Below are positions 53,995 through 64,000 of a stretch of 64,000 nt of DNA, one piece after another. The notes under the pieces are model-generated. The model worked only from the letters and a program-made list of their open reading frames with translations, made no database searches and was not told the origin of the DNA. The translations under genes and the position numbers were made by a program. Position 1 is the first letter of the stretch. Each line of letters starts with the position of its first letter. Where the stretch lies: positions 23,327,688-23,391,687 of the forward strand of contig CM064519.1 of NCBI GenBank assembly GCA_032716605.1, read 5' to 3'. Origin of the DNA: Paralithodes platypus. Lineage: Eukaryota > Arthropoda > Malacostraca > Decapoda > Lithodidae.

Positions 53995-54483
53995 TTAACC
54001 CTTGCTACCCGGGCTGTCTTACCCAATGACGGTCACCCCTACCTGGGCGAAATGGCTGAAAAACGTCTAGGCCTAGGCTACCGTATTTATGTTTATTTTC
54101 ACTGCTAGAACTTTCCCACTCATCTATAATCGTAGTGTGGTTTTCAATCTGTATTTTGGCATTGAGTAGAGCTCTGTAAGTCAACTGGTTCAGTTGTGAT
54201 GACGATTTCAGTGGAGCCAATATTGCAGAGATGTTGCCAATATGGGGGCTTTTCAGACACTAATTTCGTCATGACGTCAGAACAATAACATTGAGGAGTC
54301 TTCTCCTTCTTGTTTTCGGAGGTGCGGTGACGAACGCTTGGGTTTGTTGACATACGTCGTACGCACGGCGTTCAGACCAAGCTTAATTAGGCTATTAAGC
54401 TCATGCCTTAGATAAGGCATACCGGGTAGCGACCCTTCTGTCGTGCTGTCCTTACCTAAGGCAGACCGGGTAGGAAGGGTTAA
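53995..54483. mobile_element. TTAA MITE with TGCCTTA palindromes, copy 2
   Basis: TTAA at 53995-53998 and 54480-54483; sister of 49698-50186 over its whole length, including the right-end pair of CCCGG/TGCCTTA sites and the reverse-oriented core. Eight bases separate it from the next MITE. Confidence 0.9.
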
Positions 54484-54491
54484 AGTATCCC

Positions 54492-54990
54492 TTAACCCTT
54501 CCTGCCCGGGTGTCATTTTAAAATGACACCCCTTGTGAAGGGCAGGAGCCCGGGTGTCCTTTTAAATTCTGTAAGCTTAAGAGCCTATTAAGCGTGGTTT
54601 GAAAGCCGCGCGGCGAAACGTTTGTAAACAAAGCCGGTCGGAGCGACGCGCAGCTTCAAAATCAAGAAGAAGTCAGACTTTTGTTGTTGTTTGGTAGAAC
54701 TAAAATTAGTGCTTGTAAATGTCCGATATTGCTAAAACCGCATCAAAACTCTCCACGGAAATCGTCATCACTACTGAACCAGTTGACCTAGAGAGCTCTA
54801 CTTAACACCAGTCTACAGATACCAAACAGGGCTACATTTTGAGATTTGTGTGAATTCTCTAGCAGGTAAAATAATAAAAATAGGCCTAGGCCTATTACAA
54901 CGGTGTTTGGCCATATCGCCCGGATCGGAGTGCTGTCATTAAGAAGGCCAGCCCCCCCCCCCCCCCCCCCCTTGTGAGTGAAAGGGTTAA
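54492..54990. mobile_element. TTAA MITE with TTTTAAAA palindromes, copy 2
   Basis: TTAA at 54492-54495 and 54987-54990. CCCGGGTGTCATTTTAAAAT at 54505 and CCCGGGTGTCCTTTTAAA at 54549, 44 bp apart. Carries the core GAACCAGTTGACCTAGAGAG. The right end includes a C21 run, a likely slippage product. Related to 26848-27331. Confidence 0.9.
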
Positions 54991-55015
54991 AATTCTTTTG
55001 ACTTTTCCTTCATCT

Positions 55016-55262
55016 TAATAATAATAATAATGATAATAGTTCTTAAAGCTAGCGCATGCTAAGCCAGCTAAGGATAGCCCAATAAGGCCGATTATGCGTA
55101 TTTCCATTGGGGTCCTGTACTACTATCCCATCCCCTTGCTCATGAGGGATGGTAACGACTCAGTGCTTGTGAAAAATCTTTAATGCGCCAAGCGTGGGCG
55201 CGATCCCGGGCCTTCTGGGTGCAAGTCCGAGACGCTAGTCACTACACCAGCGAGGTCGCATA
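55016..55262 (-). mobile_element. tRNA-derived SINE with (ATT)n tail
   Basis: On the minus strand from 55262: GCGACCTCGCTGGTGTAGTG (A-box region), then GGGATCGCGCCC (degenerate B box), a body, and a tail TTATTATTATTATT at 55016-55031. Typical tRNA-SINE layout. Confidence 0.7.
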
Positions 55263-55675
55263 GCACAGGTGACCGTCATTTTTTCTTAGATGTTATTTCA
55301 TATTGTTATGGTGCATCTTATAGGATGGAGAGTATGTGTGCCAGAAAATATGGGCTCTGATTCCCACAAATCTTTCCCAAACTAAATAAAAGAAGAAAGG
55401 CATAATTTTACTGAAGGGGTTCAAACAATAACTGAACACACATCACACCCAAATTGATATGACATCCAGCCTGCAGTCCTGAGCTTCCATAGACTGGGGG
55501 ATATAGTTCTGGCACTGGTCAACTCGTACACTATTTACGGAACTGGGCCCATATACTTATAGCACTCACGAGTTACAATGTGGTAAAATCTATAACAGAC
55601 ATGCCAAAATTACTTATTATTTGTAATATCACACTTGACCAAATAAAGAATACATTTACCCTGTTTAATTAGTTA
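55263..55675. other. Unassigned sequence
   Basis: No gene or repeat recognised. Confidence 0.4.
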
Positions 55676-55757
55676 TGCAGTGCAAGTACTGGTACTGAGC
55701 TGGATACACAGGCCTAGTTTACCTTTTTTTCCAGAGGATCTACTCTAAGATACTGTA
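55676..55757 (+). mobile_element. CR1-like LINE, extreme 3' end
   Basis: GCAGTGCAAGTACTGGTACT through CCAGAGGATCTACTCTAAGA and TACTGTAA matches the 3' termini at 27520-27600 and 43500-43580 in reverse complement; about 80 bp long. Confidence 0.85.
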
Positions 55758-56349
55758 ATAATTATACCTAGCTACATGATTCGACTTGCTTGCTTGAGAG
55801 TTGCAATGTCAGCTGTCGAGATACGATAATCATGAGGAGATGTGAGGACATAGTGCTTTGAGTATCTGGTCCTGGGCCCAGGATAAACAAATTTCAACAA
55901 AGCAAAAGATCAAAGCAGAAAACGGTAGTTTACTAGAAGTCATCATAATCATGATATGCCTAATGGATCTTATATTAAATGCCAGTGAAATATGATAGTA
56001 TTCTATAAGTTCTCATAAGTAAATGACAATATTGGGTTCTTCATGTACACACTACTGTATATTAACTTACAAGACGGGCTGCAGCCTTCCGCACGTTCAG
56101 GCTTGTCAGTATGAATGTTGGAAGTAGAATGTCAGAGCAAATAAAGTTTTGGAAGTGCTTGAAAGAAGAAGAGTGGATGTGTGCTGTGGCCGGGAAACCA
56201 GATGGAAGGGGTGTGGTGCGTAGTTGGAAAAAACAAGATCCCAAATCTATTGGAAGGGGGATGAATCTGGAAAAGCAAAAGGAGTGGGTGTCCTGGAAGC
56301 CCAGGAGTAGGAAAAGAGTGTGATTGAAAGAGTAAATACACACACAAGT
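55758..56349. other. Unassigned sequence
   Basis: A 70-codon plus-strand frame at 56111-56323 has no recognisable domain. Nothing else seen. Confidence 0.4.
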
Positions 56350-56772
56350 TTAACCCTTGTCTAGCGGGGTGTTTTGGGCTATGTTGGGTATATTCAGGTC
56401 CTCCTGAATGATCAATCAAGTATCTGCATGAAAAAAAAATTATTTAGCAAAAAACTAGGCGCTAAAAGCTTCAAAATGAGACCAGAACGAGCTACGTAGC
56501 ACTCATGGTTCTCATACAGTGATACCAGTAACATGGGAGTTTAGCATATTTCGGCATATTTTTCCCAGCTATGCTCACTACTGGCTACACTGCCGGCCTC
56601 TTGAGAACACAGGGAACATGAGTTAATGGGCGGCGGTAAGCCCTGGGAGTCGGCTGTCTGGCCCGCTGCGCTCCCGGCCATTTGCACTCGATTTTAACCC
56701 TTTAAAAGCCTTAATAATGCTCCTAACTTGCTGCAAATTGGTGCACGACTTAAGTCGAGCGCCGCTCTTTAT
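56350..56772. mobile_element. TTAA element, 'TTAGCGGG' family, degraded right end
   Basis: Begins TTAACCCTTGTCTAGCGGGG at 56350; near the right end GCACGACTTAAGTCGAGCGC parallels the right-end motif of 50893-51370. The expected right TTAA is degraded to TTAT or lost where the next element starts. Confidence 0.6.
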
Positions 56773-57352
56773 CCCTTTATTAGCGGGGTCGGACTTAAGT
56801 CCGATATGAGAAAATTGGACTAAATGGCGGGGTCGGACTTAAGTCCGTGGGCGTATTCCCACCCTAATTTAGGTGGAAAGCGAAACCTGGTGGTCAGGCG
56901 GCGTACTACAAGGGCCCACCCACACATCCCCACTGCGTGACCGTGACTCAGTGACCCTCAAGCAGCCATAATGGAAGGTCAAGATTTGCCCGTGTTCGAT
57001 TCGGTGGCCGCCATCCCTAGTGCGTCGCACCACCCTACTAACCACACCCGACTCACCACCCAGGAACTAGATATCATGCTGAACTCTTCAGAACTTTCTA
57101 ATAAGCTGTTGGATGAAACCGTCGAATGTCTGGGTGAGAGTTTTGGTAGTGTGGATGACTCGGAAGATGAAAATAACCCGATCATAGGCTTTCACCCCAA
57201 GCATAATTTGCGTGGGGTTGATGTTGAGGTTGATGTTGGACAGACCGTTGACCAAATTGGAGACGTTCCTGACGAAGAACATACTGGTGTGGGTGTTGGT
57301 AAGTACAGTTTACATTTTATAATTGCTTGAAAGTTTGATTGCAAGCATTTTA
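56770..57352 (+). mobile_element. 5' part of a piggyBac-like element, 'TTAGCGGG' family
   Basis: Starts CCCTTTATTAGCGGGG; GTCGGACTTAAGTCCG occurs at 56788 and 56832, 44 bp apart. A first coding exon follows at 56971. No catalytic region follows; a MITE-like copy begins at 57353. Confidence 0.65.
56971..57298 (+). CDS. Candidate first exon of a piggyBac-like transposase (partial)
   Basis: ATG at 56971 (MEGQDLPVFDSVAAIPSASH), 109 codons, acidic in the middle (SVDDSEDENNPIIGFHPKH), ending VGVG at a good donor, GTAAGT at 57299. The rest of the gene is not in the window. The N-terminal acidic character and position behind a duplicated palindromic terminus agree with the intact transposase at 36554, but there is no catalytic motif; treat the assignment as inference. 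Confidence 0.5.
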
Positions 57353-57740
57353 TCACCTTACGAGCGGGTGGTGGAGTATATTTCACTGTGCCGCCCAGCG
57401 TTTTTTTTTTTTTTTTAACCCTAAATTGGGTTGTTCCGTGCTCTTTTTTATGCATAAACAAGACCCAGAGCGTAATACAAGTATGTATCCCTGAAAGAGC
57501 GTAAATTGAGCTTTCCAATGACACCCGAACCATCCTTCTACGATCATTGGTTGTCTTGCAACGATCGTGCAACACGAGTTCAAAAACCCTAAACTACGGT
57601 AATTTCCTTATATAATTCCCTGTAGTAGGTCCACGGCGGCTGTGACGAGCGGTCAGGAGGTACATTATGCTCTAATCACTGCTCCGCTCTCTCTCAGAGC
57701 ACATTACGTCCTCAAAATTGCACTCTACAAGAAATTTCCT
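57353..57740. mobile_element. TTAA MITE, 'TTAGCGGG' subfamily, copy 2 (diverged)
   Basis: CACCTTACGAGCGGG at the left; shares GACCCAGAGCGTAATACAAG, GACACCCGAACCATCCTT and CGATCGTGCAACACGAG with 50893-51370. Flanked on both sides by GCATTTTAT instead of a clean TTAA. Confidence 0.7.
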
Positions 57741-58296
57741 TTGCATTTTATAGCGTATTATTTGCAGGCGTTCGGTAAATTTCTGACGATAACCAGGGTA
57801 TACGGTACATTTCTCACGATAATATAAGCAACAACGAAGCTTGGCGAAGATTGTGGTCTACAATATACCTTTTTATAATTGCATGTGACCTTGTAATTGC
57901 TTGAAAGTTTGATTGCAAGCATTTTATAGCGTATTATTTGCAGGCGTTCAGTAAATTTCTTACGGTAATACAAACAACGAAAGATTGAATATTTGTGTTT
58001 GGCATTATATGATTGTGGGGAACAGATGTAGGCCTACCGTATATATTATTTTATCATATATATGATACATAATTATGTAACATTGTTATATTATCACGAC
58101 ACTCTCTCTCTCTCTCTCTGTCTCACTCTTTGTTTCTACACCTTTGTACTCCTTGGTACTCTCTTTCTCTGATGTAGGCCAGGGCACGCCCCTAACTAAT
58201 CTTCTCTTCCCTCCCAGGGAAAAATCACACCTAGCAGATGTTCATGACCTCTCTCTCTCTGTCTGTCTCATCCTCTCTGGGTCTACCTATATTTCT
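57741..58296. repeat. Short segmental duplications
   Basis: GCATTTTATAGCGTATTATT plus TGCAGGCGTTC occurs at 57741 and 57918; TTGCTTGAAAGTTTGATTGC occurs at about 57324 and 57897. These are local duplications around the MITE. CT microsatellites follow at 58104-58120. Confidence 0.7.
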
Positions 58297-61205
58297 ATCT
58301 ATCTATATGCTCAGGCCCAATCCCCATTTTGGGGGTAGCCGACTCAAGACAGAGCAAGAACAGGGAAAACACAAAAACAACATAAAACAAAAAATAAACA
58401 CAAACTCACACACATCCAGGTCACCCAGGAGAAGACCCAGAGACCAGGGTTACCAAGGTCGCTCCAGCACTCCCCCGGCCCCTGACCACCCGGAGAGGTT
58501 CCGATCTCGGCAGGCAGACATGCAGCGGAGCCAAAGCCACAAGCCCTCCCACCACACTTCCAGGCACACCCTTCATATTAATCGTCCCCCCGGGCCAGGC
58601 GCCTGATGGACTATTATCTAGTCGAACTTGCGCCCGACCCCTTACTCCAAATGACCATGTGTTCACTCAACTATTCACAAGCATTCTCCATTCACTCCTG
58701 TCCACCACCACTTCCCCTGCCTGATCTATAGTCATTCCTCTATCATCCAAAGCCTTTCTTACACAGTCTCTCCATCTCAATGGGGGTCTTCCTGCCCTTC
58801 TATCTCCCCTTGTACCTGACTCACATATTCTCTTTGTAAGCCTTTCGTCTCCCATTCGTTCAACATGACCATACCAGCTCAGCACCCTTCTGTCCACTCT
58901 GGCTGACAAATGTTCCTGCTGCCCCACTCTCCTACGTATCTCTTCATTCCTCAATCTGTCTCTACGAGTAACTCCACACATACTCCTCAAGCAGCTCATC
59001 TCCATCACATCCAGCCCTCTTTTCTCCTTTTTCTTCAGAGCCCATGTTTCAGCCCCATACATCACTGTTGGCACAACAATTCCTTGATACAGTGCACTTT
59101 TTACTTTCACTCCGAGATTTCTCGTCTTCCACATACTTCCCATTGCTCCGAAAACCTTCCTTCCTTCACACACTCTCTGTTTTACCTCCACTCCTGCTTA
59201 TCGTTCCTCCTAGATATTTAAAACACTCTACTTGTTCCAATATTTCCCCATCCAGCCTCACATCTAGATTCACCCTATGCTCTCCCCTATTACACACCAT
59301 TACTTTACTTTTATTGACGTTCACCTTCAGTTTCCTCCTTCCACAAACCACACCAAACTCTTTGACTACCCGCTGCAGTTTCTCATCAGAATCCGCCACC
59401 AATGCTGTGTCATCAGCGAACAGCAACTGATTCAACTCCCAATCTCTACCATTCTTTCCTACTAAACCCAATCCTCTTCCCATAGTCCTCCTTTTCACCT
59501 CCCTCACCACACCATCCATAAACATATTAAACAGCCATGGTGACATTACACAACCCTGTCGCAAACCTACCTTTACCTCAAACCATTCACTCAACTCACC
59601 ATTTCCTACTCTCACACATGCTCTGCTCCCTTCATAAAAACTCTTAACTGCTTCTAACAAATTTCCTCCTATTTCATAAATCCTTAACACCTTCCACATT
59701 GCTTCACGGTCCACACGATCATACGCTTTTTCCAAGTCCATAAAAGCCCAAAATATCTCCTTATGCTTCTCTAAATACTTCTCGCATAACTGTCTTATTG
59801 CAAACATCTGATCCACGCACCCTCTTCCCCTCCTAAAACCGCACTGTTCTTCTCCTATTGCAACTTCCGTACACTTTATTATCCTCTCTATCAACACCCT
59901 GCCATACAGCTTTCCAACCACTGACAATAAACTAATACCTCTATAACTTGAACACTCCTGCCGATCTCCCTTCCCCATGTACAACGGCACAATACATGCA
60001 CTCTTCCAGTCTATTGGTACCATTGACACAACAAAGCACACATTGAAAAGTCTCGCCAACCAATCTATTATCACATCTCCACCCTTCTTTATACACTCCA
60101 CAGCAATACCATCCAAACCTTCTGCTTTTCCCGCTCTCATTTGTTTCACTGCTTCTTTCACCTCATTTTCCTCAATCCTTTCATTCATTCCCTGCCACCT
60201 GGGTGGCCTGGGTAACCTATCTCCATCCACCTCTGCTTCAATCACTGCTTCTCTTCCATCTCTTGTATTTAACAAAGATTAAAAATACTCGGCATATCTT
60301 TTCCTCACTTCAACTGGTTCCACTAGTAATTCTCCATTTTCATCTTTCACTGACTCTTCCCTCTTTTGTCCTCCTTTCCTTACTTTATTTACCTCCTTCC
60401 AGAACATCTTCTTTCGTTCTTCAAAATTCTCACTCAGCCTTTGGCCCCACCTTTCGTTTGCATCTTTTTTCGCTTCTCTAATTTTCCGTTTTGCCTCTCT
60501 CCTTTTCTCCTTGTACCTCCCCCATACCTCAACACTACCATCCTGTAAAACCCTCTCAAAACACTGTCTCTTCTCCTCAACTGCCTTTCTCACCGTATCA
60601 TTCCACCACTCGCTTCCCTTCCTGATACCTCTGCCTCCTACTTTCCTTTTGCCGCATACTACCTCTGCACTTGCTTTCACTCCTTCCTTAAACTGTTGCC
60701 ATTCAACCTCTACTTCTCTCTCTTCCATCTCTCTCACTTCCATCCACTTTTCATTTAGTCTTTCCTTGTACTCCCTCTCTTTTTCACTCTTCTCTAACTC
60801 ACTAACTTTTATTACCTCTCTTACTTCACGCTTGTCTCTTATTCTCCTGTAACTCTTAACTCTTAGCTTTCCCTCCACCAGGTAATGATCTGACATACCC
60901 TCCGCCTCACCTCTCATCACATTCACATCCAGCAGTCTACACAATCTTTCCCTTGTCACCAGCACATAATCCATCAATGCCCTCTCTACAATCTCTCCCC
61001 TCACAAGTCTATGCCAGGTGTACTTGTGTATACGCCTTTTTTTGAAGAACGTATTACCTACACTCAATCTACACTCTTCACATACATTTTTCAGTCTTTC
61101 TCCACTCTCGTTTACACCATCCACACCAAAACTACCGATGACTCCCTCAACAGGCTCATTTCCTACCCTAGCATTTAGGTCCCCTAAAACTATAACATTT
61201 TCGAA
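58297..61205 (-). pseudogene. RTE-like LINE, most complete copy (endonuclease part, RT, C-terminus)
   Basis: Read from 61205: C-terminal half of an APE-type endonuclease (LGDLNARVGNEPVEG, GMSDHYLVEGKL), a long charged linker, then an in-frame TAA at 60279-60281 inside YAEYF-SLLNTRDG, then the RT (PIDWKSACIVPLYMGKGDRQ, YRGISLLSVVGK, GFRRGRGCVDQMF, FMDLEKAYDRVD, LRQGCVMSPWLF, LLFADDTALVAD). A frameshift near 59175 leads to the C-terminal frame (RVLSWYGHVERM, RPPLRWRDCVRKAL). The 3' UTR ends in (TAGA)n at 58297-58309. Truncated at the 5' side in the endonuclease. Confidence 0.9.
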
Positions 61206-61583
61206 GTGATATTATATGGATTTTGCCAATTCATATTTCTAGTGGTATTTATCATGTCTTACATCTAACAATATATGCTAGCAGATTTAACTTCAATTGG
61301 TAACCCTCCCGCTCCATTCGGCTCGAAGAAAATCGATAATGGTGGCACTTTAGTAAACAGGTGATAAACATAACCGCATGCGTATCGGTTTGGTGTATCG
61401 GTATTGTGGTAAGTTGGCTACCTACTATTGTTTATACGATATAGTAAGTAATGATAAGTAAATTATTACCGGTATATATTATATATAAAACAAAAACAAA
61501 ATTCCTGCAAAGCAAGCGAAACAGAGAGAGAATGCAGAAACTGAACTGAAGAAAGAGTGAAATCAATATACGGTATATATATA
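61206..61583. other. Intergenic sequence with dispersed repeat copy 2
   Basis: 61320-61470 matches 21679-21890. The rest is AT-rich with a short TA run before the next element. Confidence 0.6.
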
Positions 61584-62542
61584 CAGTAAACTTCCGTTAA
61601 TCCGAAGGGCAGCGGACCAGCCCTCGTTCGGATTAGTGGATTTTTCGGATTATCGGACTTTACCCCTATGAACCTGTGTATGACGAAAACATTGAGGCAT
61701 TAGGCCACCCAAATGACACAATGGTGCACACACACATATCATATGTTCATGAAATCACTTCAAAAGTTTACCATTGTCATTGTAGCCTATTACCTACTTC
61801 AAAACATTCAGATCAAAGGAATCTGCTGATATAAACGTCTTCTTCTTCTTCCGTCTACTAGCGAGTTTGTCTTGCTCTTGAATATCAGATCAGATGTGGT
61901 TCGGGAAGTAATGCCTTAACAACGGCACTTCCCTGAGGTTCTTGTAATTTTCATTTTGTGATTTTCCTTTTGTGACGTGCTCTGTTATATTATATTGTAT
62001 TGAAAGCACCCTTGTCTTGTTGTCTTGAAAGCACCCTTGGGACGCTCCGATCACTGAACTATAAATAGTAGCGTATCGGAACGTCCAAAGGTGCGTTTTC
62101 AAGCTCAAGACTAATACGTCCAAAGGTGCGTTTTCAAGCTCAAGACTGAATGCGCTTGCAGAAAATGCGGTGCAAGCTAGTAGCGCATCGGAGCGTCCCA
62201 AGGATGCGTTCAAGAGCAAAACAAACTCTCTAGCAGACGATGTGGAAGAAGAAGAAGAAGAAGGTGTTTACGTTTATATCAGTAGCTTCCTTTGACCATT
62301 AATCTGAATGTTTTGAAGTAGGTAATAGGCTACAATGACAATGGTAAACTTTTAAAGTGAATTCATGAACATATATGTGTGTGCTCCATTATGTGTCATT
62401 TGAGTGGACTAATGCCTCAAAAAGGGGACTTTGATACTTCTTGAAATTCGGACCATCGGGTGAATTCGGATTTGGCCTCAAATTGAAAAATTCGGACTAT
62501 TGGGAGATTCGAATCATCGGTCGTCGGATTAACAGACTTTTA

Positions 62543-62545
<3 letters not shown>
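61584..62545. mobile_element. Tigger-like fold-back TA element 6
   Basis: CAGTAAACTTCCGTTAATCC and, inward from the right, CAGTAAAAGTCTGTTAATCC; TA at 61582-61583 and 62546-62547. Almost the whole element is an inverted repeat: arms about 61584-61920 and 62205-62545 share TTTACCATTGTCATTGTAGC, CTACTTCAAAACATTCAGAT and GAGTTTGT(C/T)TTGCTCTTGAA. TTCGGATTA is iterated subterminally. No real gene. Confidence 0.9.

Positions 62546-62575
<30 letters not shown>
62546..62575. repeat. (TA)n joining two fold-back elements
   Basis: About 30 bp of TA between elements 6 and 7; it supplies their TA duplications. Confidence 0.9.
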
Positions 62576-62578
<3 letters not shown>

Positions 62579-63866
62579 TAAACTTCCGTTAATCCGAAGG
62601 GCAGCGGACCGGCTCTCGTTCGGATTAGTGGATTTTTCGGATTATCGGACTTTACCCCTATGAACCTGTGTATGACGAAAACATTGAGACATTAGGCCAC
62701 CCAAATGACACAATGGTGCACACACACATATCATATGTTCATGAAATCACTTCAAAAGTTTACCATTGTCATTGTAGCCTATTAACTACTTCAAAACATT
62801 CAGATTAATGGTCAAAGGAATCTGCTGATATAAACGTCTTCTTCTTCTTCCGTCTACTAGCGAGTTTGTCTTGCTCTTGAAGATCAGATGTGGTTCAGGA
62901 AGTAATGCCTTAACAACGGCACTTCCCTGAGAGGTTCTTGTAATTTTCCTTTTGTGATTTTCCTTTTGTGACGTGCTCTGTTATATTATATTGTATTGAA
63001 AGCACCCTTGTCTTGTTGTCTTGAAAGCACCCTTGGGATGCTCCGATCACTGAACTATAAATAGTAGCGTATCGGAACATCCAAAGGTGCGTTTTCAAGC
63101 TCAAGACTAATACGTCCAAAGGTGCATTTTCAAGCTCAAGACTGAATGCGCTTGCAGAAAATGCGGTGCAAGCCAGTAGCGCATCGGAGCGTCCCAAGGA
63201 TGCGTTCAGGAGCAAAACAAACTCTCTAGCAGACGATGTGGAAGAAGAAGAAGACGAAGGTGTTTACGATTATATCAGTAGCTTCCTTTGACCATTAATC
63301 TGAATGTTTTGAAGTAGATAATAGGCTACAATGACAATGGTAAACTTTTAAAGTGAATTCATGAACATATGATATGTGTGTGCTCCATTATGTGTCATTT
63401 GAGTGGCCTAATGCCTCAAAAAGGGGACTTTGGGACTTCTTGAAAGGTGCGTTTTCAAGCTCAAGACTGAATGCGCTTGCAGAAAATGCGGTGCAAGCCA
63501 GTAGCGCATCGGAGTGTCCCAAGGATGCGTTCAAGAGCAAAACAAACTCTCTAGCAGACGATGTGGAAGAAGAAGAAGACGAAGGTGTTTACGATTATAT
63601 CAGTAGCTTCCTTTGACCATTAATCTGAATGTTTTGAAGTAGATAATAGGCTACAATGACAATGGTAAACTTTTAAAGTGAATTCATGAACATATGATAT
63701 GTGTGTGCTCCATTATGTGTCATTTGAGTGGCCTAATGCCTCAAAAAGGGGACTTTGGGACTTCTTGAAATTCGGACCATCGGGTGAATTCGGATTTGGC
63801 CTCAAATTGAAAAATTCGGACTATTGGGAGATTCGAATCATCGGTCGTCGGATTAACGGACTTTTA

Positions 63867-63869
<3 letters not shown>
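62576..63869. mobile_element. Tigger-like fold-back TA element 7
   Basis: Near-identical to element 6 in direct orientation but longer because about 325 bp of the right arm are tandemly duplicated (63122 and 63447 start the two units, TTTTCAAGCTCAAGACTGAA). TA at 62574-62575 and 63870-63871. No coding capacity. Confidence 0.9.
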
Positions 63870-63924
<55 letters not shown>

Positions 63925-63926
63925 TG
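63870..63926. repeat. (TA)n microsatellite
   Basis: About 50 bp of pure TA then TACTGTATA; follows element 7. The remaining bases to 64000 show no feature. Confidence 0.9.
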
Positions 63927-64000
63927 TATATTGGTGTATATTGATTGCAATCATTTGATAGGCGTATATATCACGGTGTACGGTAGATTGCATTCCTTAC

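Noticed and set aside
58910..59430. Plus-strand Ser/His/Leu-rich frames across the RTE-like LINE
   Set aside because: Complementary shadows of the minus-strand reverse transcriptase; identical shadows occur at 7500-8020.

Overview
The window is eukaryotic nuclear DNA, most likely from an arthropod and probably a decapod crustacean (inference). It has spliceosomal introns with GT/AG borders, pentameric TAACC repeats matching the arthropod telomere motif TTAGG, and very heavy nested transposon load: RTE-, CR1- and Jockey-like LINEs, a DIRS-like element, piggyBac and Tigger families, and tRNA-derived SINEs. There are no bacterial operons, no rRNA and no CRISPR array.

One host gene is supported. 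Positions 1-18603 on the plus strand hold a four-exon gene (1-1167, 2533-2623, 11017-11135, 14329-18603) that enters the window from the left. Splice phases fit exactly (5652 coding bases, 1883 visible residues). The product has a charged coiled-coil N-terminus, two matrin-type C2H2 zinc fingers with identical spacing split over exons 1 and 3, and a long disordered C-terminus with two tandem-repeat tracts. It is the ZNF318 family of nuclear zinc-finger proteins. Its introns are full of nested mobile elements.

From 18.6 kb to the end I see only mobile elements and their debris. (a) 18.9-22.2 kb: a Tigger-like TA element holding two TTAA elements. (b) 22.3-28.9 kb: LINE fragments, a SINE, a Jockey-like LINE carrying a TTAA MITE, a CR1 fragment and a fold-back element. 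(c) 28.9-47.3 kb: an 18.5-kb segment bounded by identical 41-bp inverted repeats that splits one CR1 copy. It contains a decayed DIRS-like retrotransposon with a TTAA MITE, two TA elements and an apparently intact autonomous piggyBac transposon (36357-40809, 961-residue transposase) inserted in it. (d) 47.3-55.8 kb: LINE ends, SINE and an end-to-end cluster of TTAA elements. (e) 56.3-58 kb: a second piggyBac-like family with a candidate transposase first exon. (f) 58.3-61.2 kb: an RTE-like LINE. (g) 61.6-63.9 kb: two giant fold-back TA elements.

Two systems tie the elements together. TTAA elements share termini, an internal core and a pair of subterminal sites 42-45 bp apart; in most subfamilies the site is a different palindrome, as expected if transposase binding sites diversify while the rest stays fixed. 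TA elements with CAGT ends resemble Tigger termini and carry family-specific short iterated motifs. A third curiosity is a 204-bp hairpin insertion whose loop is a telomere-type (TAACC)7 array, with an empty site elsewhere in the window.
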